A stretch of 32,391 bases of DNA, taken from the IMG/VR virus record IMGVR_UViG_3300037502_001254, positions 1-32,391 of that record. One strand, given 5' to 3'. Below are positions 1 through 7,476 of this stretch, piece by piece. A model generated the notes under the pieces. That model had not been told where the DNA came from. It ran no database searches and saw only the letters and a program-made list of their open reading frames with translations. The stretch's first letter is position 1, and each line of letters opens with the position of its first letter. This stretch comes from a virus. A program made the translations under genes and the position numbers.

Positions 1-127
1 GCAAACAGAAATAGAAATAACAGCAATCGAAACTAGACTTGATAATGAATTATCGGGCTATGAATCACAGTATGAAGCCCAACAGAACGCATTACAAGAG
101 AGATTAAGCGCAATAGAAGCGTTTTAC
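1..127. repeat. Left copy of 127-bp terminal direct repeat
   Basis: Bases 1-127 are identical to bases 32265-32391. The repeat lies inside the tape measure reading frame and joins the two halves in frame. Its length of 127 matches a common maximum assembler k-mer, so I infer an overlap from assembling a circular or circularly permuted genome, not a biological terminal repeat. The unique genome length would be 32,264 bp. Confidence 0.95.
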
Positions 128-691
128 GAATCAGAGATACAAGCTACTAAAGAAAAATTTGAAAAGCTAATGACCGAAGAAGCGTTATTTGAAGAAGCGC
201 GGCAAATGGTCATTAAGGATAATCAGGATGAAATATTAAAGTTATTACAAACCTACAATCCAAAATGGCAGGATGCAGGACAGTCATTTGGTCAATCGTT
301 GTTAGATGGATTGAACAGCACTAAAGCCACAATCCAACAAACTGTAAAAGATATGCTAGGTATGTTAGACTTTATGGAGAATGAAAAAAAATATTTAAGC
401 GGATTAGTGCAAACAGGATTAAAAACAAACAATGCAGGACTAGTAAAATGGGCAAAGAAGCAAGCGGAATCGATGGGCATTCCAATGCTTGCAAAGGGTG
501 GACTAGTAAAAGGTCCTACATTAGCAATGATAGGCGAAAAAGGACCCGAAGCAGTCATTCCTCTTAATCGCATGAATGATTTCACAGGCGTACAGCCAAT
601 TAATGTCTATCTTGATGGTAGAAAGATAACAGGAACAATTGCACCGCAAATGGTAGATATGATACGAGGCAGAATAGGTTCAGCATATTAA
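2..691 (+). CDS. Tail tape measure protein, C-terminal part
   Basis: This is the last 229 residues of the tape measure protein that starts at 30142 and is cut by the ends of the window; through the 127-bp overlap the two parts join in frame into 937 residues. The protein sets tail length and is packed inside the tail tube before DNA ejection. The first part is a charged coiled coil rich in Glu, Gln and Lys. The end carries the typical tape-measure tail motif, KGGLVKGPT followed by GEKGPEAVIPL. The stop at 689-691 is followed at once by the ribosome binding site of the next gene. An internal ATG at 170 is not the start, because the frame is open and coding-like up to base 2. Confidence 0.93.
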   Translation, partial: QTEIEITAIETRLDNELSGYESQYEAQQNALQERLSAIEAFYESEIQATKEKFEKLMTEEALFEEARQMVIKDNQDEILKLLQTYNPKWQDAGQSFGQSLLDGLNSTKATIQQTVKDMLGMLDFMENEKKYLSGLVQTGLKTNNAGLVKWAKKQAESMGIPMLAKGGLVKGPTLAMIGEKGPEAVIPLNRMNDFTGVQPINVYLDGRKITGTIAPQMVDMIRGRIGSAY

Positions 692-704
692 AGGAGGAGT
701 TTTT

Positions 705-959
705 ATGGTGGTTTACAAAAACGGGATAAAGATAACAAGTATTGACTCATTTTTCGCAATTACACCAAGCAATAGCGTTAATTTGGCTAATGAAACAATT
801 GCGATTTACGTAGGCACTCCAGGCGATTTACGTATTGATGACATCAATGGGAATACAGTAACATTCAGTAATTTAGCTAACGGAATATTCCATCCGATAC
901 AAGCTAAAAAAGTATACGTTACAGGCACAAGCGCAACAAACATCATAGGCGGGTATTGA
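705..959 (+). CDS. Small tail-tip protein resembling the spike base family
   Basis: An 84-residue protein with a strong AGGAGG site 7 bases before the ATG. The pattern TPSNSVNLA, then IYVGTPGDL, GNTVTFSNL, GIFHPIQAKKVYVTGT and a short end resembles the small all-beta phage proteins annotated as spike base protein (RCAP_Rcc01079 family). These are usually found among tail-tip and adhesin genes, which fits the position directly after the tape measure and before a lectin-like protein. It probably anchors a spike or adhesin at the tail tip; that role is inferred. Family assignment is from memory of the pattern, not from a search. Confidence 0.6.
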   Translation: MVVYKNGIKITSIDSFFAITPSNSVNLANETIAIYVGTPGDLRIDDINGNTVTFSNLANGIFHPIQAKKVYVTGTSATNIIGGY

Positions 960-960
960 T

Positions 961-1719
961 ATGTTCGGGTGGCTAATCGGCAGAAATAAAGGATTTCAAC
1001 CAAACACAATACCTAATATGAGATTATGGCTAGATGCTACACGTATTAATCAAGCCAACAACACATCGGTAGCGACTTGGAGCGACCAAAGCGGCAACGG
1101 CTACGATGCGACTCAGGGCGGAAGTGCGGCGAGACCTACTTTTATCGCGAGTGGGCTTAACGGCTTGCCCGTGGTGAGGTTTGATGGTACGGATGATACA
1201 TTGACTTTAAGTGCAAGTTCGTTGGGGATGCTTCGGAATGTGGCAGGGGCAACGATTTTTAGTGTAATTAGATATTCCACAAATGCAACAACTGAAGGAC
1301 TTATTTTTATCGCAAACAATACTACTTCAAATTTTAGGGTCATGATGCGAAAAAATTCGACAAGTCGATTTGAAACATACGGCAGAAGGCTGGACAGCGA
1401 CACTTTTCAGAATGTCATTTCGTCATCAATCAATAATTCTAATTTTAGAATTCATTCGGCTTTATTTAATTTTCAAAACACACTTTTACAACAATTTATT
1501 AACGGCGCATTAGATGGACAAAAAACAGACTTTCAAACGTCAGGCAATACAAGTGACACCGATTCAAACAACATTAGGATTGGCAATGCTGTTACTGTTT
1601 CTAGCATTCTCAACGGCGACATAGCAGAAATCATCGTCTACAATCGTGCACTCAACACAAGCGAGCTAGCACAAGTCCATCGCTACCTCAGCCGAAAGTG
1701 GGGGATTCAGCTTGCGTAA
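961..1719 (+). CDS. LamG/concanavalin A-like lectin-fold tail protein
   Basis: A 252-residue protein. Residues from about 20 to the end show a jelly-roll LamG/ConA-like pattern: LRLWLDATRI, TWSDQSGNGYDATQ, VVRFDGTDDTL, then IAEIIVYNRALNTSEL and a final YLSRKWGI. This fold binds carbohydrate in many phage and bacterial adhesins, so the protein is a candidate for contact with cell-surface sugar. The start lies one base after the previous stop with only a weak GGCGGG upstream, suggesting translational coupling. The last 8 bases overlap the next gene. Which sugar it binds cannot be seen. Confidence 0.75.
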   Translation: MFGWLIGRNKGFQPNTIPNMRLWLDATRINQANNTSVATWSDQSGNGYDATQGGSAARPTFIASGLNGLPVVRFDGTDDTLTLSASSLGMLRNVAGATIFSVIRYSTNATTEGLIFIANNTTSNFRVMMRKNSTSRFETYGRRLDSDTFQNVISSSINNSNFRIHSALFNFQNTLLQQFINGALDGQKTDFQTSGNTSDTDSNNIRIGNAVTVSSILNGDIAEIIVYNRALNTSELAQVHRYLSRKWGIQLA

Positions 1720-1972
1720 AGTTATCGTTATACCGAAGGCAGAGAGGGACACAGCCAATACGTTCTGCAACTCCATAGGCGCAGAGGGCGAGACGTTCAG
1801 CGTTCCGTTATACAAAGGCAGAACACATACGCATTATATTTGTAATTGGCTAGTCAGCGATGCACAAGCGACGCAAATAGATGGATATTTTAGCATGATA
1901 TTTGATGATGCGGAATTCGCTATTAATACATTACGACTAAATAAAGGTGATGTTGATGCAGATATTTATTAG
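1712..1972 (+). CDS. Hypothetical small tail-module protein (TTG start)
   Basis: An 86-residue protein of unknown function. The only start that uses the frame's beginning is TTG at 1712, with GGGGGA at about 1700-1705 as a ribosome binding site 7 bases away. It overlaps the LamG gene by 8 bases and the hub gene by 17. It has no signal peptide, membrane segment or motif I recognise. Its place between a lectin-like protein and the tail hub suggests a tail-tip component. Confidence 0.7.
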   Translation: MRKVIVIPKAERDTANTFCNSIGAEGETFSVPLYKGRTHTHYICNWLVSDAQATQIDGYFSMIFDDAEFAINTLRLNKGDVDADIY

Positions 1973-3461
1973 CTCAATTGACCGCACTAATAAAGTTAGA
2001 ATAGGTAGTATCGAGATTGAGGACGCCATAAACGAGCGTTCAATGGCGCGGCTACAGTTGGTTGATACATCCATGACATTAGATTTAGTGGACGGGCAAC
2101 CTATACAAATTTATGATGATTCAGCGGTTTTAATTTTCGCTGGATTTTTGTTATATCCAAAAAAGTACGTGCCGATAACCGATAATGCTATATTCTTTGA
2201 CCTTGAGTGCGTGGACAATCACCTAATCGCCGATAGATTTTTGGTTGCGAAAACCTACCTAAACACCTCAGCTCAAGACATTGCCAACGATTTATATTAT
2301 ACTTATCTTGAGCCAGAAGGCGTAACGATAGGTGACATTGATGGAGTTTCATTGTTCCCTTCAAGCGGATTATTTCCGAGTGATACGTTATTTCCATTTT
2401 CGTCAACGGTAATCTTGGAGCAGGCAACATTCCCGCGTGTGGGTACCGTTTCCGATGCGATGAACGAGCTTGCAGAAATCACGGGATACCAATGGTATAT
2501 TGACTATGACAAGAAATTTTATTTCGCACCGAGAACATTTTTTAATGCTCCATTTTCAATCACAGATACATCCGAGATTATTAATGTTCAAGTGCGGCAA
2601 GATAAATCACAATACCGCAATCGGCAATATATAAGAGGCGGATTGAGCCAAACAGATTTAATAACGCTAGAAAAGCCAACACCAAATCCCGATGGAGTTT
2701 CGCGAACATTTATTTTACGCTTTCCCGTTGCAGATAAACCGCGAATCTTTATTAACAGCGCAGAAATCAATACAAATGATATAGGCATAAACGGCATAGA
2801 CACAAACAAAAAATATTATTACTTATACAACTCAAATACAATCATCCAAGATACCACAGAAACAACTCTTACATCAAGCGATGTTATAGAGGTTACATAT
2901 CGCGGGCTAGTGGCGTTATCTCTAGTTTCGGAGAATCCAGCGGCGATTGCAGAACGTGCAGGAATCGAAGGCGGCACAGGAGTTTACGAGCGAATAGACG
3001 TTGATGCGGCAATATCATCAAGGCAGGAAGCATTAGACATCGCAAACGGTAAACTTACAAAATACGCTAAAATTTTACGCGAAATAACCTATGATACTTA
3101 CACGCCTGGATTATCGGCAGGACAATTGCAAAACGTTAACCTTACCCAATACGGAATCAGCTCAACGGATTTTTTAATAGATAACATTAAAATATCCGAA
3201 ATCGAATCGAGCCAAAGCAATAAAACTTTTGTCTATACAGTGCATGCCATAGATGGAGAAACATTCGGCGGATGGCAGAAATTTTATAGGGATTTATTGC
3301 GACAAGATTTAAAAATGAGCATTCGAGAAAATGAATTATTGGTTATTTTATCCACAGTTGCGGAATCGCAGGGATGGAACGAGATAACAACAGTTAACGT
3401 TATAGCGTGTTCATTCCCAAGCGAAATGCTATTCCCGAGCGACACATTAATACCATGTTAG
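1956..3461 (+). CDS. Tail hub / tail-associated protein (minor tail protein)
   Basis: A 501-residue protein, chosen from the ATG at 1956 because AAAGGTG at 1943-1949 lies at a proper distance; GTG 1947 and ATG 1950 in the same frame are too close to it. The N-terminal 240 residues look like a siphovirus hub: beta strands with a GQPIQIYDD and AGFLLYPKKY region, then QDIANDLYYTYL. Hub proteins form the ring at the tail tip through which the tape measure and DNA leave and to which fibres attach. It follows the tape measure and adhesin genes, as expected. A motif LFPSDTLFP at residues 139-147 recurs as LFPSDTLIP at the C-terminus (492-500). Family assignment rests on position and general pattern. 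Confidence 0.65.
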   Translation: MQIFISSIDRTNKVRIGSIEIEDAINERSMARLQLVDTSMTLDLVDGQPIQIYDDSAVLIFAGFLLYPKKYVPITDNAIFFDLECVDNHLIADRFLVAKTYLNTSAQDIANDLYYTYLEPEGVTIGDIDGVSLFPSSGLFPSDTLFPFSSTVILEQATFPRVGTVSDAMNELAEITGYQWYIDYDKKFYFAPRTFFNAPFSITDTSEIINVQVRQDKSQYRNRQYIRGGLSQTDLITLEKPTPNPDGVSRTFILRFPVADKPRIFINSAEINTNDIGINGIDTNKKYYYLYNSNTIIQDTTETTLTSSDVIEVTYRGLVALSLVSENPAAIAERAGIEGGTGVYERIDVDAAISSRQEALDIANGKLTKYAKILREITYDTYTPGLSAGQLQNVNLTQYGISSTDFLIDNIKISEIESSQSNKTFVYTVHAIDGETFGGWQKFYRDLLRQDLKMSIRENELLVILSTVAESQGWNEITTVNVIACSFPSEMLFPSDTLIPC

Positions 3462-3472
3462 GAGGTTAAAAA

Positions 3473-3916
3473 GTGGATAATTTAGGATGGTTCGGAGAGT
3501 TTGAAGTTATCGATGGAGATGAAAGGTTTATCGTAAATAATCGAATCACGAATGCAGGATTAAACTTATTACGGGATGCACTTAATGGCGAAGTGACATC
3601 ATGCGAGATTAAATATTTAGCATTGGGTACAAGCTCCGCAACCGTAAGCGATACCGATACGCAGTTAGGAGCAGAAATATTTCGCACTACTTTTATAACC
3701 ACAACAAAGCCAGATATCGGACAGCTAGAGAAAACCGCGGTCATATTAGATAGTGAAGCGGTAGACGCAATCGAGGAAATTGGAATCTTTGCAGGAGTTA
3801 CCGCATCAAGCGCGACCAACAGCGGAATCATGATAAGCAGAGTACTTTACAGCCGCAATAAAACAAATTTAGAAAGTATTCAGATTGTAAGACGCGATTC
3901 TATCCAAAGGGGATGA
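3473..3916 (+). CDS. Tail fibre/baseplate protein (GTG start)
   Basis: A 147-residue protein beginning at GTG 3473 behind AGGAGG in the spacer after the hub gene. The segment ITNAGLNLLRDALNG, then IKYLALGTSSATVSDTDTQL and a later IEEIGIFAG, is typical of a widespread family of small phage tail or fibre proteins that carry the ALGTG...DTxL...E motif. It likely links a fibre to the tail tip. It lies directly upstream of the S74 fibre gene, which supports this. The exact partner is unknown. Confidence 0.65.
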   Translation: MDNLGWFGEFEVIDGDERFIVNNRITNAGLNLLRDALNGEVTSCEIKYLALGTSSATVSDTDTQLGAEIFRTTFITTTKPDIGQLEKTAVILDSEAVDAIEEIGIFAGVTASSATNSGIMISRVLYSRNKTNLESIQIVRRDSIQRG

Positions 3917-3920
3917 AGAT

Positions 3921-4901
3921 ATGCCACAGTACGTTAAAACAACATGGGTTAATGGTAGTTCGCCCGCGATAAATGCAACAAATTTAAACAAAATTGAGAA
4001 CGGTATATTTGCAACGATAACGCAAGACGGTAGCACTAGCATGTCAGGACAATTCGTCACGATTTCAGGCAGTGCGGCTACTCCGAGCATTGCGCCAACA
4101 GGGGATGCAAATACAGGCATATTTTTCAGCGGTGCAGATGTCATAAACATGACAAGCGGCGGAACGCCAATATTTACAGCGTCAACATCATCGGTTGCAC
4201 TCACAAATTCTCAAATATTTGTAAATGCAGGAACAGCAGGAACGCCGTCAATTAGTCCAACAGGCGATGGTAATACAGGGATTTTTTTTCCTGCCGCCGA
4301 AGAAATTTCGATATCAACAAACGGATTATCCAGAATAAGACAAAACACAACATCCATGATTGTAGGAACTGACATTGAACCGAATAATAGTTTTACGCTT
4401 TTAGCGCGAGAAACAAATTCTACTACTCGCTACCCATTCGGAGCGTATCCAGCACTTGCTAATACAACCGCCACGCCTGCGATGAGATTATTAAAATACG
4501 ACAATACAAATTCAACTGCTCAAATTTATATACAATTCTTGAACAATTTAGGTGGTACAGGTGGAGGGCAAATAAATGGAAATGGAGCGTCACAAGCGGC
4601 GTTTGGTTCATTTTCAGATGCAAGACTAAAAGAAAATATTGAAAATTTGCCGAATCAACTAGAAAATATAAACGATTTACGCCCCGTTGAGTTTGATTAT
4701 AAAGACGGAAGCGGACATCAAATTGGATTTATTGCTCAAGAAATTCAAATGATATATCCCGATGCGGTGAATGTGGGAGCAGACGAATATTTAACAGTCA
4801 CAGGATGGGGAAAGACTGAAGCGATACTAGTAAAAGCAATTCAGGAATTAACAGAAAAAGTTGAAAATCTTGAATCACGCATAACAGCGCTAGGAGGTTA
4901 A
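3921..4901 (+). CDS. Tail fibre with self-cleaving S74 intramolecular chaperone
   Basis: A 326-residue fibre. The N-terminus contains SPAINATNLNKIENGI, a common phage fibre attachment motif. Two beta repeats follow, TPSIAPTGDANTGIFF at residues 54-69 and TPSISPTGDGNTGIFF at 108-123, exactly 54 residues apart. The C-terminus is a peptidase S74 chaperone: SDARLKENI, GHQIGFIAQE and a coiled-coil end. In this family the chaperone trimerises the fibre and then cuts itself off just before the catalytic Ser, here S232 with K237 as dyad partner. The mature fibre would keep residues 1-231. It acts at the tail tip, probably in host recognition. Confidence 0.88.
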   Translation: MPQYVKTTWVNGSSPAINATNLNKIENGIFATITQDGSTSMSGQFVTISGSAATPSIAPTGDANTGIFFSGADVINMTSGGTPIFTASTSSVALTNSQIFVNAGTAGTPSISPTGDGNTGIFFPAAEEISISTNGLSRIRQNTTSMIVGTDIEPNNSFTLLARETNSTTRYPFGAYPALANTTATPAMRLLKYDNTNSTAQIYIQFLNNLGGTGGGQINGNGASQAAFGSFSDARLKENIENLPNQLENINDLRPVEFDYKDGSGHQIGFIAQEIQMIYPDAVNVGADEYLTVTGWGKTEAILVKAIQELTEKVENLESRITALGG

Positions 4902-4904
4902 GTG

Positions 4905-5291
4905 ATGAAACAAATAGCGGCAAATAGTGGATTTGCATTTTTTGGCTCAGCTATTGCATTTTTTTTCGGGGAGTGGAGCCAGATGCTCATGTTGTTTTTT
5001 TTCGTCATTATAATGGATTATCTAACAGGCGTTATGGCGGCAGTTGTTGAAAAAAATCTATCATCGGCGATAGGATATAAGGGATTGATTAAAAAGTTTG
5101 GGATGGTATTGGTTGTGGCGTTGGCGCATCAGCTTGACCAATTCACAGGGCAAAGCGTCATCATGACAGGAGCTATTTTCTTTTTTATAGCGAATGAGCT
5201 TGTTAGCATAACCGAAAATTATGGGCGAATTGGTTTACCATTACCGCCGCAGTTAAAAAATGTCATTAAGATATTGAGGGATAAACAATGA
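4905..5291 (+). CDS. Holin, phage holin family 4 (Cph1/TcdE type)
   Basis: A 128-residue membrane protein. ATG 4905 is preferred to GTG 4902 because AGGAGG at 4892-4897 is 7 bases from it. Hydrophobic segments include FAFFGSAIAFFFG, MLMLFFFVIIMDYLTG, GMVLVVALAHQLD and GAIFFFIANELVSI. Family hallmarks are DYLTG, the SAIGYKGLIKK segment, and NELVSITENYGRIGLPLP near the end. Holins gather in the inner membrane and form the lesions that let the lysin reach the wall. It overlaps the endolysin gene by 4 bases, forming a normal lysis cassette after the fibre gene. Confidence 0.92.
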   Translation: MKQIAANSGFAFFGSAIAFFFGEWSQMLMLFFFVIIMDYLTGVMAAVVEKNLSSAIGYKGLIKKFGMVLVVALAHQLDQFTGQSVIMTGAIFFFIANELVSITENYGRIGLPLPPQLKNVIKILRDKQ

Positions 5292-5851
5292 TATTTTCAG
5301 GATACCGCATCACTAGTCCATACGGCGACCGTATTCATCCGATTAAAAAAACTAAAATATTTCACCGTGGGATTGATTTGGTCATTGGTCATCAAAAGCC
5401 GATTCTATCTTTTACCGATGGTGAAGTCATCTTTGCAAAGGAAGGCAAGGAAGGTTCAGGATTCGGAAATTACGGCAATGTGGTTGCGGTGAGAGATTCC
5501 AACGGCGCATTGCATTGCTATGCTCATCTCCATACTATCGGCGTTAATGTGGGCAATTTGGTTAAGCGCGGCGACCCGATAGGCACTGAAGGCAACACAG
5601 GACAATCGGCAGGAAGTCATCTGCATTATGAGGTTCGGCTTAAGGATTCTCCTTCATTTGGATTCGGAACACATACTGACCCGACCGAATACCTAACAAA
5701 GTTTTATGCAGATGAATCAAAGGTAAGCGAATGGGCGAGGGATGCTGTAGCATGGGCAACACGCAATAAGTTTACAGATGATTCTAATCTAAAAGAGCCA
5801 ATGACCAAGGAACAAATAATCACAATCCTGCACAGAATTTGGCAGAAGTAA
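5288..5851 (+). CDS. Endolysin: M23 metallopeptidase with an SLH-like repeat
   Basis: A 187-residue lysin starting at an ATG overlapping the holin stop. Residues 1-135 form an M23 (LytM) zinc peptidase: H26 and D30 in HRGIDL, HLH around residues 80-82, and HLH at 111-113. M23 enzymes cut peptide bridges in peptidoglycan. Residues 147-187 read like a single S-layer-homology repeat (WARDAVAWATRN, then KEPMTKEQIITILHRIW), which usually binds secondary wall polymers. No signal peptide is seen, so release depends on the holin. It is the last gene of the late block, with a terminator overlapping its stop. Confidence 0.92.
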   Translation: MIFSGYRITSPYGDRIHPIKKTKIFHRGIDLVIGHQKPILSFTDGEVIFAKEGKEGSGFGNYGNVVAVRDSNGALHCYAHLHTIGVNVGNLVKRGDPIGTEGNTGQSAGSHLHYEVRLKDSPSFGFGTHTDPTEYLTKFYADESKVSEWARDAVAWATRNKFTDDSNLKEPMTKEQIITILHRIWQK

Positions 5852-5872
5852 GCCGCAAGGCTTATTTTTTTT
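5849..5872 (+). terminator. Intrinsic terminator after the lysis cassette
   Basis: TAAGCC at 5849-5854 pairs with GGCTTA at 5859-5864 around a GCAA loop (GNRA type), followed by eight T at 5865-5872. The stem starts in the stop codon of the endolysin. It closes the late operon and insulates it from promoter P1, 47 bases further on. Confidence 0.9.
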
Positions 5873-5918
5873 ACTCAAAAATAATTATAAAAAACATTGA
5901 AATATATAAAAATAATGC

Positions 5919-5948
5919 TTTACATATAAATATATATCATGTTATAAT
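5919..5948 (+). promoter_or_regulatory. Promoter P1 of the first small-gene cassette
   Basis: TTTACA at 5919-5924 and a perfect TATAAT at 5943-5948 are 18 bases apart, a sigma-70/sigma-A type promoter in a very AT-rich stretch. GGCATAGCC at 5951-5959 lies around the expected transcription start. The -35 box, its flank TGC, the 18-bp spacing, GGCATAGCC and the following AAAAAGGAGA leader are all repeated at P2 (12633-12662). Confidence 0.85.
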
Positions 5949-5980
5949 AAGGCATAGCCAAAAAAAAGGAGACGATGACA

Positions 5981-6181
5981 ATGTACAAAGCAATCGGAAA
6001 CACATTTTACGCAAAGGATTTTTTGAAGGAAGTAGGTTTTAAGTGGGACGCAGAACGCAAGGCATGGATTGGCAACGAGGAAGCAAAAGCAGAATTGGAA
6101 AAAGGTAGAAATAACATATTTTACGGAAGAAAAATACAAAACTTATTACACAAATTTAACATCCAAGCAGTAGACATTTAA
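5981..6181 (+). CDS. Hypothetical small protein, DUF5710-like
   Basis: A 66-residue protein and the first gene after P1. ATG 5981 is chosen because AGGAG at 5967-5971 is 9 bases away; the upstream in-frame ATG 5975 is only 3 bases from it. The pattern FYAKDFLKEVGFKWDAERK followed by AWIG resembles the small DUF5710 motif (aKxxLKxLGaxWDxxxKxW), found beside nucleic-acid enzymes and alone in phages. Function is unknown. A host-directed early role is inferred only from its place directly behind a strong promoter. Confidence 0.8.
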   Translation: MYKAIGNTFYAKDFLKEVGFKWDAERKAWIGNEEAKAELEKGRNNIFYGRKIQNLLHKFNIQAVDI

Positions 6182-6192
6182 TAGCAAGCCGA

Positions 6193-6212
6193 GGGCGGCG
6201 GTAATACCGCCC
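6193..6212 (+). promoter_or_regulatory. 5'-UTR hairpin element H1
   Basis: GGGCGG at 6193-6198 pairs with CCGCCC at 6207-6212 around the 8-base loop CGGTAATA. It is preceded by AAGCCGA and followed about 10 bases later by the AAAGGAG site of the gene at 6237. A second register (5-bp stem, TAATA loop) is possible. No T-run follows, so it is not an ordinary terminator. It belongs to a family of seven such elements. Confidence 0.75.
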
Positions 6213-6236
6213 AACAAACAAAAAGGAGCGAACAAA

Positions 6237-6449
6237 ATGACAAGACAAGAAGTAGTAGAAAAAAACGGAATGTATTATGCAGTTTACAAATCAAGCGGAT
6301 ATTACAAACTAGAAAAATTAAGACAAGACAGAAGAATCGATAGAAAAGCAAAAGCCATTTTGATAGATACCGAAGAAGAATTTGCAACATACAAATTATC
6401 AGGAGTTATGATTGCAGGATTATTTAAAATAGTTTCTCCATCAGTTTAA
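6237..6449 (+). CDS. Hypothetical small basic protein
   Basis: A 70-residue protein with AAAAGGAG 9 bases before the ATG. It is rich in Lys, Arg and Tyr (GYYKLEKLRQDRRIDRKAKA) in its first 50 residues and ends with a more hydrophobic stretch, YKLSGVMIAGLFKIVSPSV. I recognise no family. It lies between hairpins H1 and H2 in the P1 cassette and reads as a single independent translation unit. Confidence 0.75.
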   Translation: MTRQEVVEKNGMYYAVYKSSGYYKLEKLRQDRRIDRKAKAILIDTEEEFATYKLSGVMIAGLFKIVSPSV

Positions 6450-6459
6450 TCGAAGCCGA

Positions 6460-6479
6460 GGGCGGCGGCGAAACCGGGC
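6460..6479 (+). promoter_or_regulatory. 5'-UTR hairpin element H2 (degenerate)
   Basis: It has the same GCCGAGGGCGGCGG core as H1 and H3 and the loop CGGCGAAA, but the right arm is CCGGGC instead of CCGCCC, so only four of six stem pairs remain. It stands between the stop at 6449 and the AAAGGAG of the gene at 6498. It may be a damaged copy. Confidence 0.6.
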
Positions 6480-6497
6480 AATAAACAAAAGGAGTGA

Positions 6498-6755
6498 ATG
6501 AAGATAAACAATCTAAAAAGCAAAGTACTAAAATTTATGGCAAGTAACAAAGATGCAGACTTAATAGACAGAGAAGGAGTACAAAATCAAACAGCATTAA
6601 GAACAGCAAAGGCACTAAGATTAGAGCCACAAGAAGCGAAGAAGGTAATGGAAATATTAGTAGAAGACGGATTAGCGGAAAAGAGAAGCGGAAAGTACTG
6701 CGGAGCAACAAGATACTGGATAACAAGCAAAGGCAGAGAAGTAGCAGGATTGTAA
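6498..6755 (+). CDS. Small winged-helix DNA-binding protein
   Basis: An 85-residue protein. The segment NQTALRTAKAL, then EAKKVMEILVEDGLAEKR and TRYWITSKGREVAGL, has the order of a winged helix: recognition-type helices, a wing, and a final strand. It probably binds DNA and could regulate cassette or host genes; the target is unknown. The start is unusual because AGGAG ends only 3 bases before the ATG, and no better in-frame start exists, so translation may be weak. It lies between H2 and H3. Confidence 0.72.
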   Translation: MKINNLKSKVLKFMASNKDADLIDREGVQNQTALRTAKALRLEPQEAKKVMEILVEDGLAEKRSGKYCGATRYWITSKGREVAGL

Positions 6756-6765
6756 GAAAAGCCGA

Positions 6766-6785
6766 GGGCGGCGGCGAATCCGCCC
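6766..6785 (+). promoter_or_regulatory. 5'-UTR hairpin element H3
   Basis: GGGCGG at 6766-6771 pairs with CCGCCC at 6780-6785 around CGGCGAAT. GCCGA precedes it and AATAAATCAAAGGAG follows, leading to the ATG at 6810. It has the same architecture as H1, with loop changes only. Confidence 0.75.
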
Positions 6786-6809
6786 AATAAATCAAAGGAG
6801 AGACGACGA

Positions 6810-7127
6810 ATGACAACTTGGACACAAAAACACAACATTAAAAAATGGGTAGAAGAAAAGTTATATGATGCAGTTGAAAAGTTATTGCCCGAAGGATTTG
6901 AGCTTGGATTTGATGCAAGCCGAATAAGCGAAAGCTCATACCTTACAATCACACATCCGAACGGATTAGATGGATTTACAATCAGAATTAGCGCACATTT
7001 TAAAGGATACGGCGCGAGCGATGAAATTACAGTACTTATGGCCGATGGTGAAAGCATGAGAACCAAGACAGACATTAAAAAAGAAGTGATTGCAGAAGTT
7101 AAAAAGAATATTGCAATATATGCATAA
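6810..7127 (+). CDS. Hypothetical protein of the P1 cassette
   Basis: A 105-residue protein following hairpin H3, with AAAGGAG 10 bases before the ATG. The N-terminal 30 residues are predicted helical and amphipathic (IKKWVEEKLYDAVEKLL); the middle has beta strands (YLTITHPNGLDGFTIRISAHF); the end is a charged helix. No known motif is visible. It is the last cassette member with an upstream hairpin of this type. Confidence 0.75.
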   Translation: MTTWTQKHNIKKWVEEKLYDAVEKLLPEGFELGFDASRISESSYLTITHPNGLDGFTIRISAHFKGYGASDEITVLMADGESMRTKTDIKKEVIAEVKKNIAIYA

Positions 7128-7158
7128 AAATATTAAAATATTGAAAGGAGGTGATAAC

Positions 7159-7476
7159 ATGACCAAAGAACAGTTTGATAGAATCATCGATTTGCTTGAC
7201 GAGTCAATCATGCGGAAAGTAAAAAGAAATTATTCCATCAGCATCAACGAGGAAGAAGAAACCGAAAAGGCATGCGAGAAGGTATTGGGCAGAAAGCCAA
7301 CGGATGAAGAATTTAATCACGTTTTTATTTCAGATGAATTTACAAGCATCCTAGACGAGATTGATGACTTTATCAGATTCAGAGAAAGAGCCGAAAAAGG
7401 CAAAGGACATTTTGAAGATTTTACGCATGATAATCCATTTGGTTCGAGAGGAGGATTCCGTTATGACAAGCAGTAA
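7159..7476 (+). CDS. Hypothetical acidic protein
   Basis: A 105-residue protein. The start at ATG 7159 is set by AAAGGAGGTGA at 7145-7154; a longer reading from 7090 would begin inside the previous gene without a ribosome binding site. The sequence is acidic and helical (FTSILDEIDDFIRFRERAEK) with a Gly-rich end. No family is recognised. It overlaps the next gene by 14 bases, so the two are probably translated together. Confidence 0.78.
   Translation: MTKEQFDRIIDLLDESIMRKVKRNYSISINEEEETEKACEKVLGRKPTDEEFNHVFISDEFTSILDEIDDFIRFRERAEKGKGHFEDFTHDNPFGSRGGFRYDKQ

Noticed and set aside
6185-6785. GCCGAGGGCGGCGG repeats as a CRISPR array
   Set aside because: The three copies are about 260-310 bases apart with genes between them, and the other family members differ in stem sequence. 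They are leader elements, not an array.
6535-7075. Long open frames on the minus strand (up to 162 residues) opposite the P1 cassette
   Set aside because: They run against genes with good ribosome binding sites, have no such sites themselves, and their products are low-complexity Leu/Ser-rich shadows. The same holds for the other minus-strand frames; I found no supported minus-strand gene.
7090-7158. Upstream extension of the gene at 7159
   Set aside because: The frame is open, but it begins in the previous gene without a ribosome binding site, while AAAGGAGGTGA stands right before ATG 7159.
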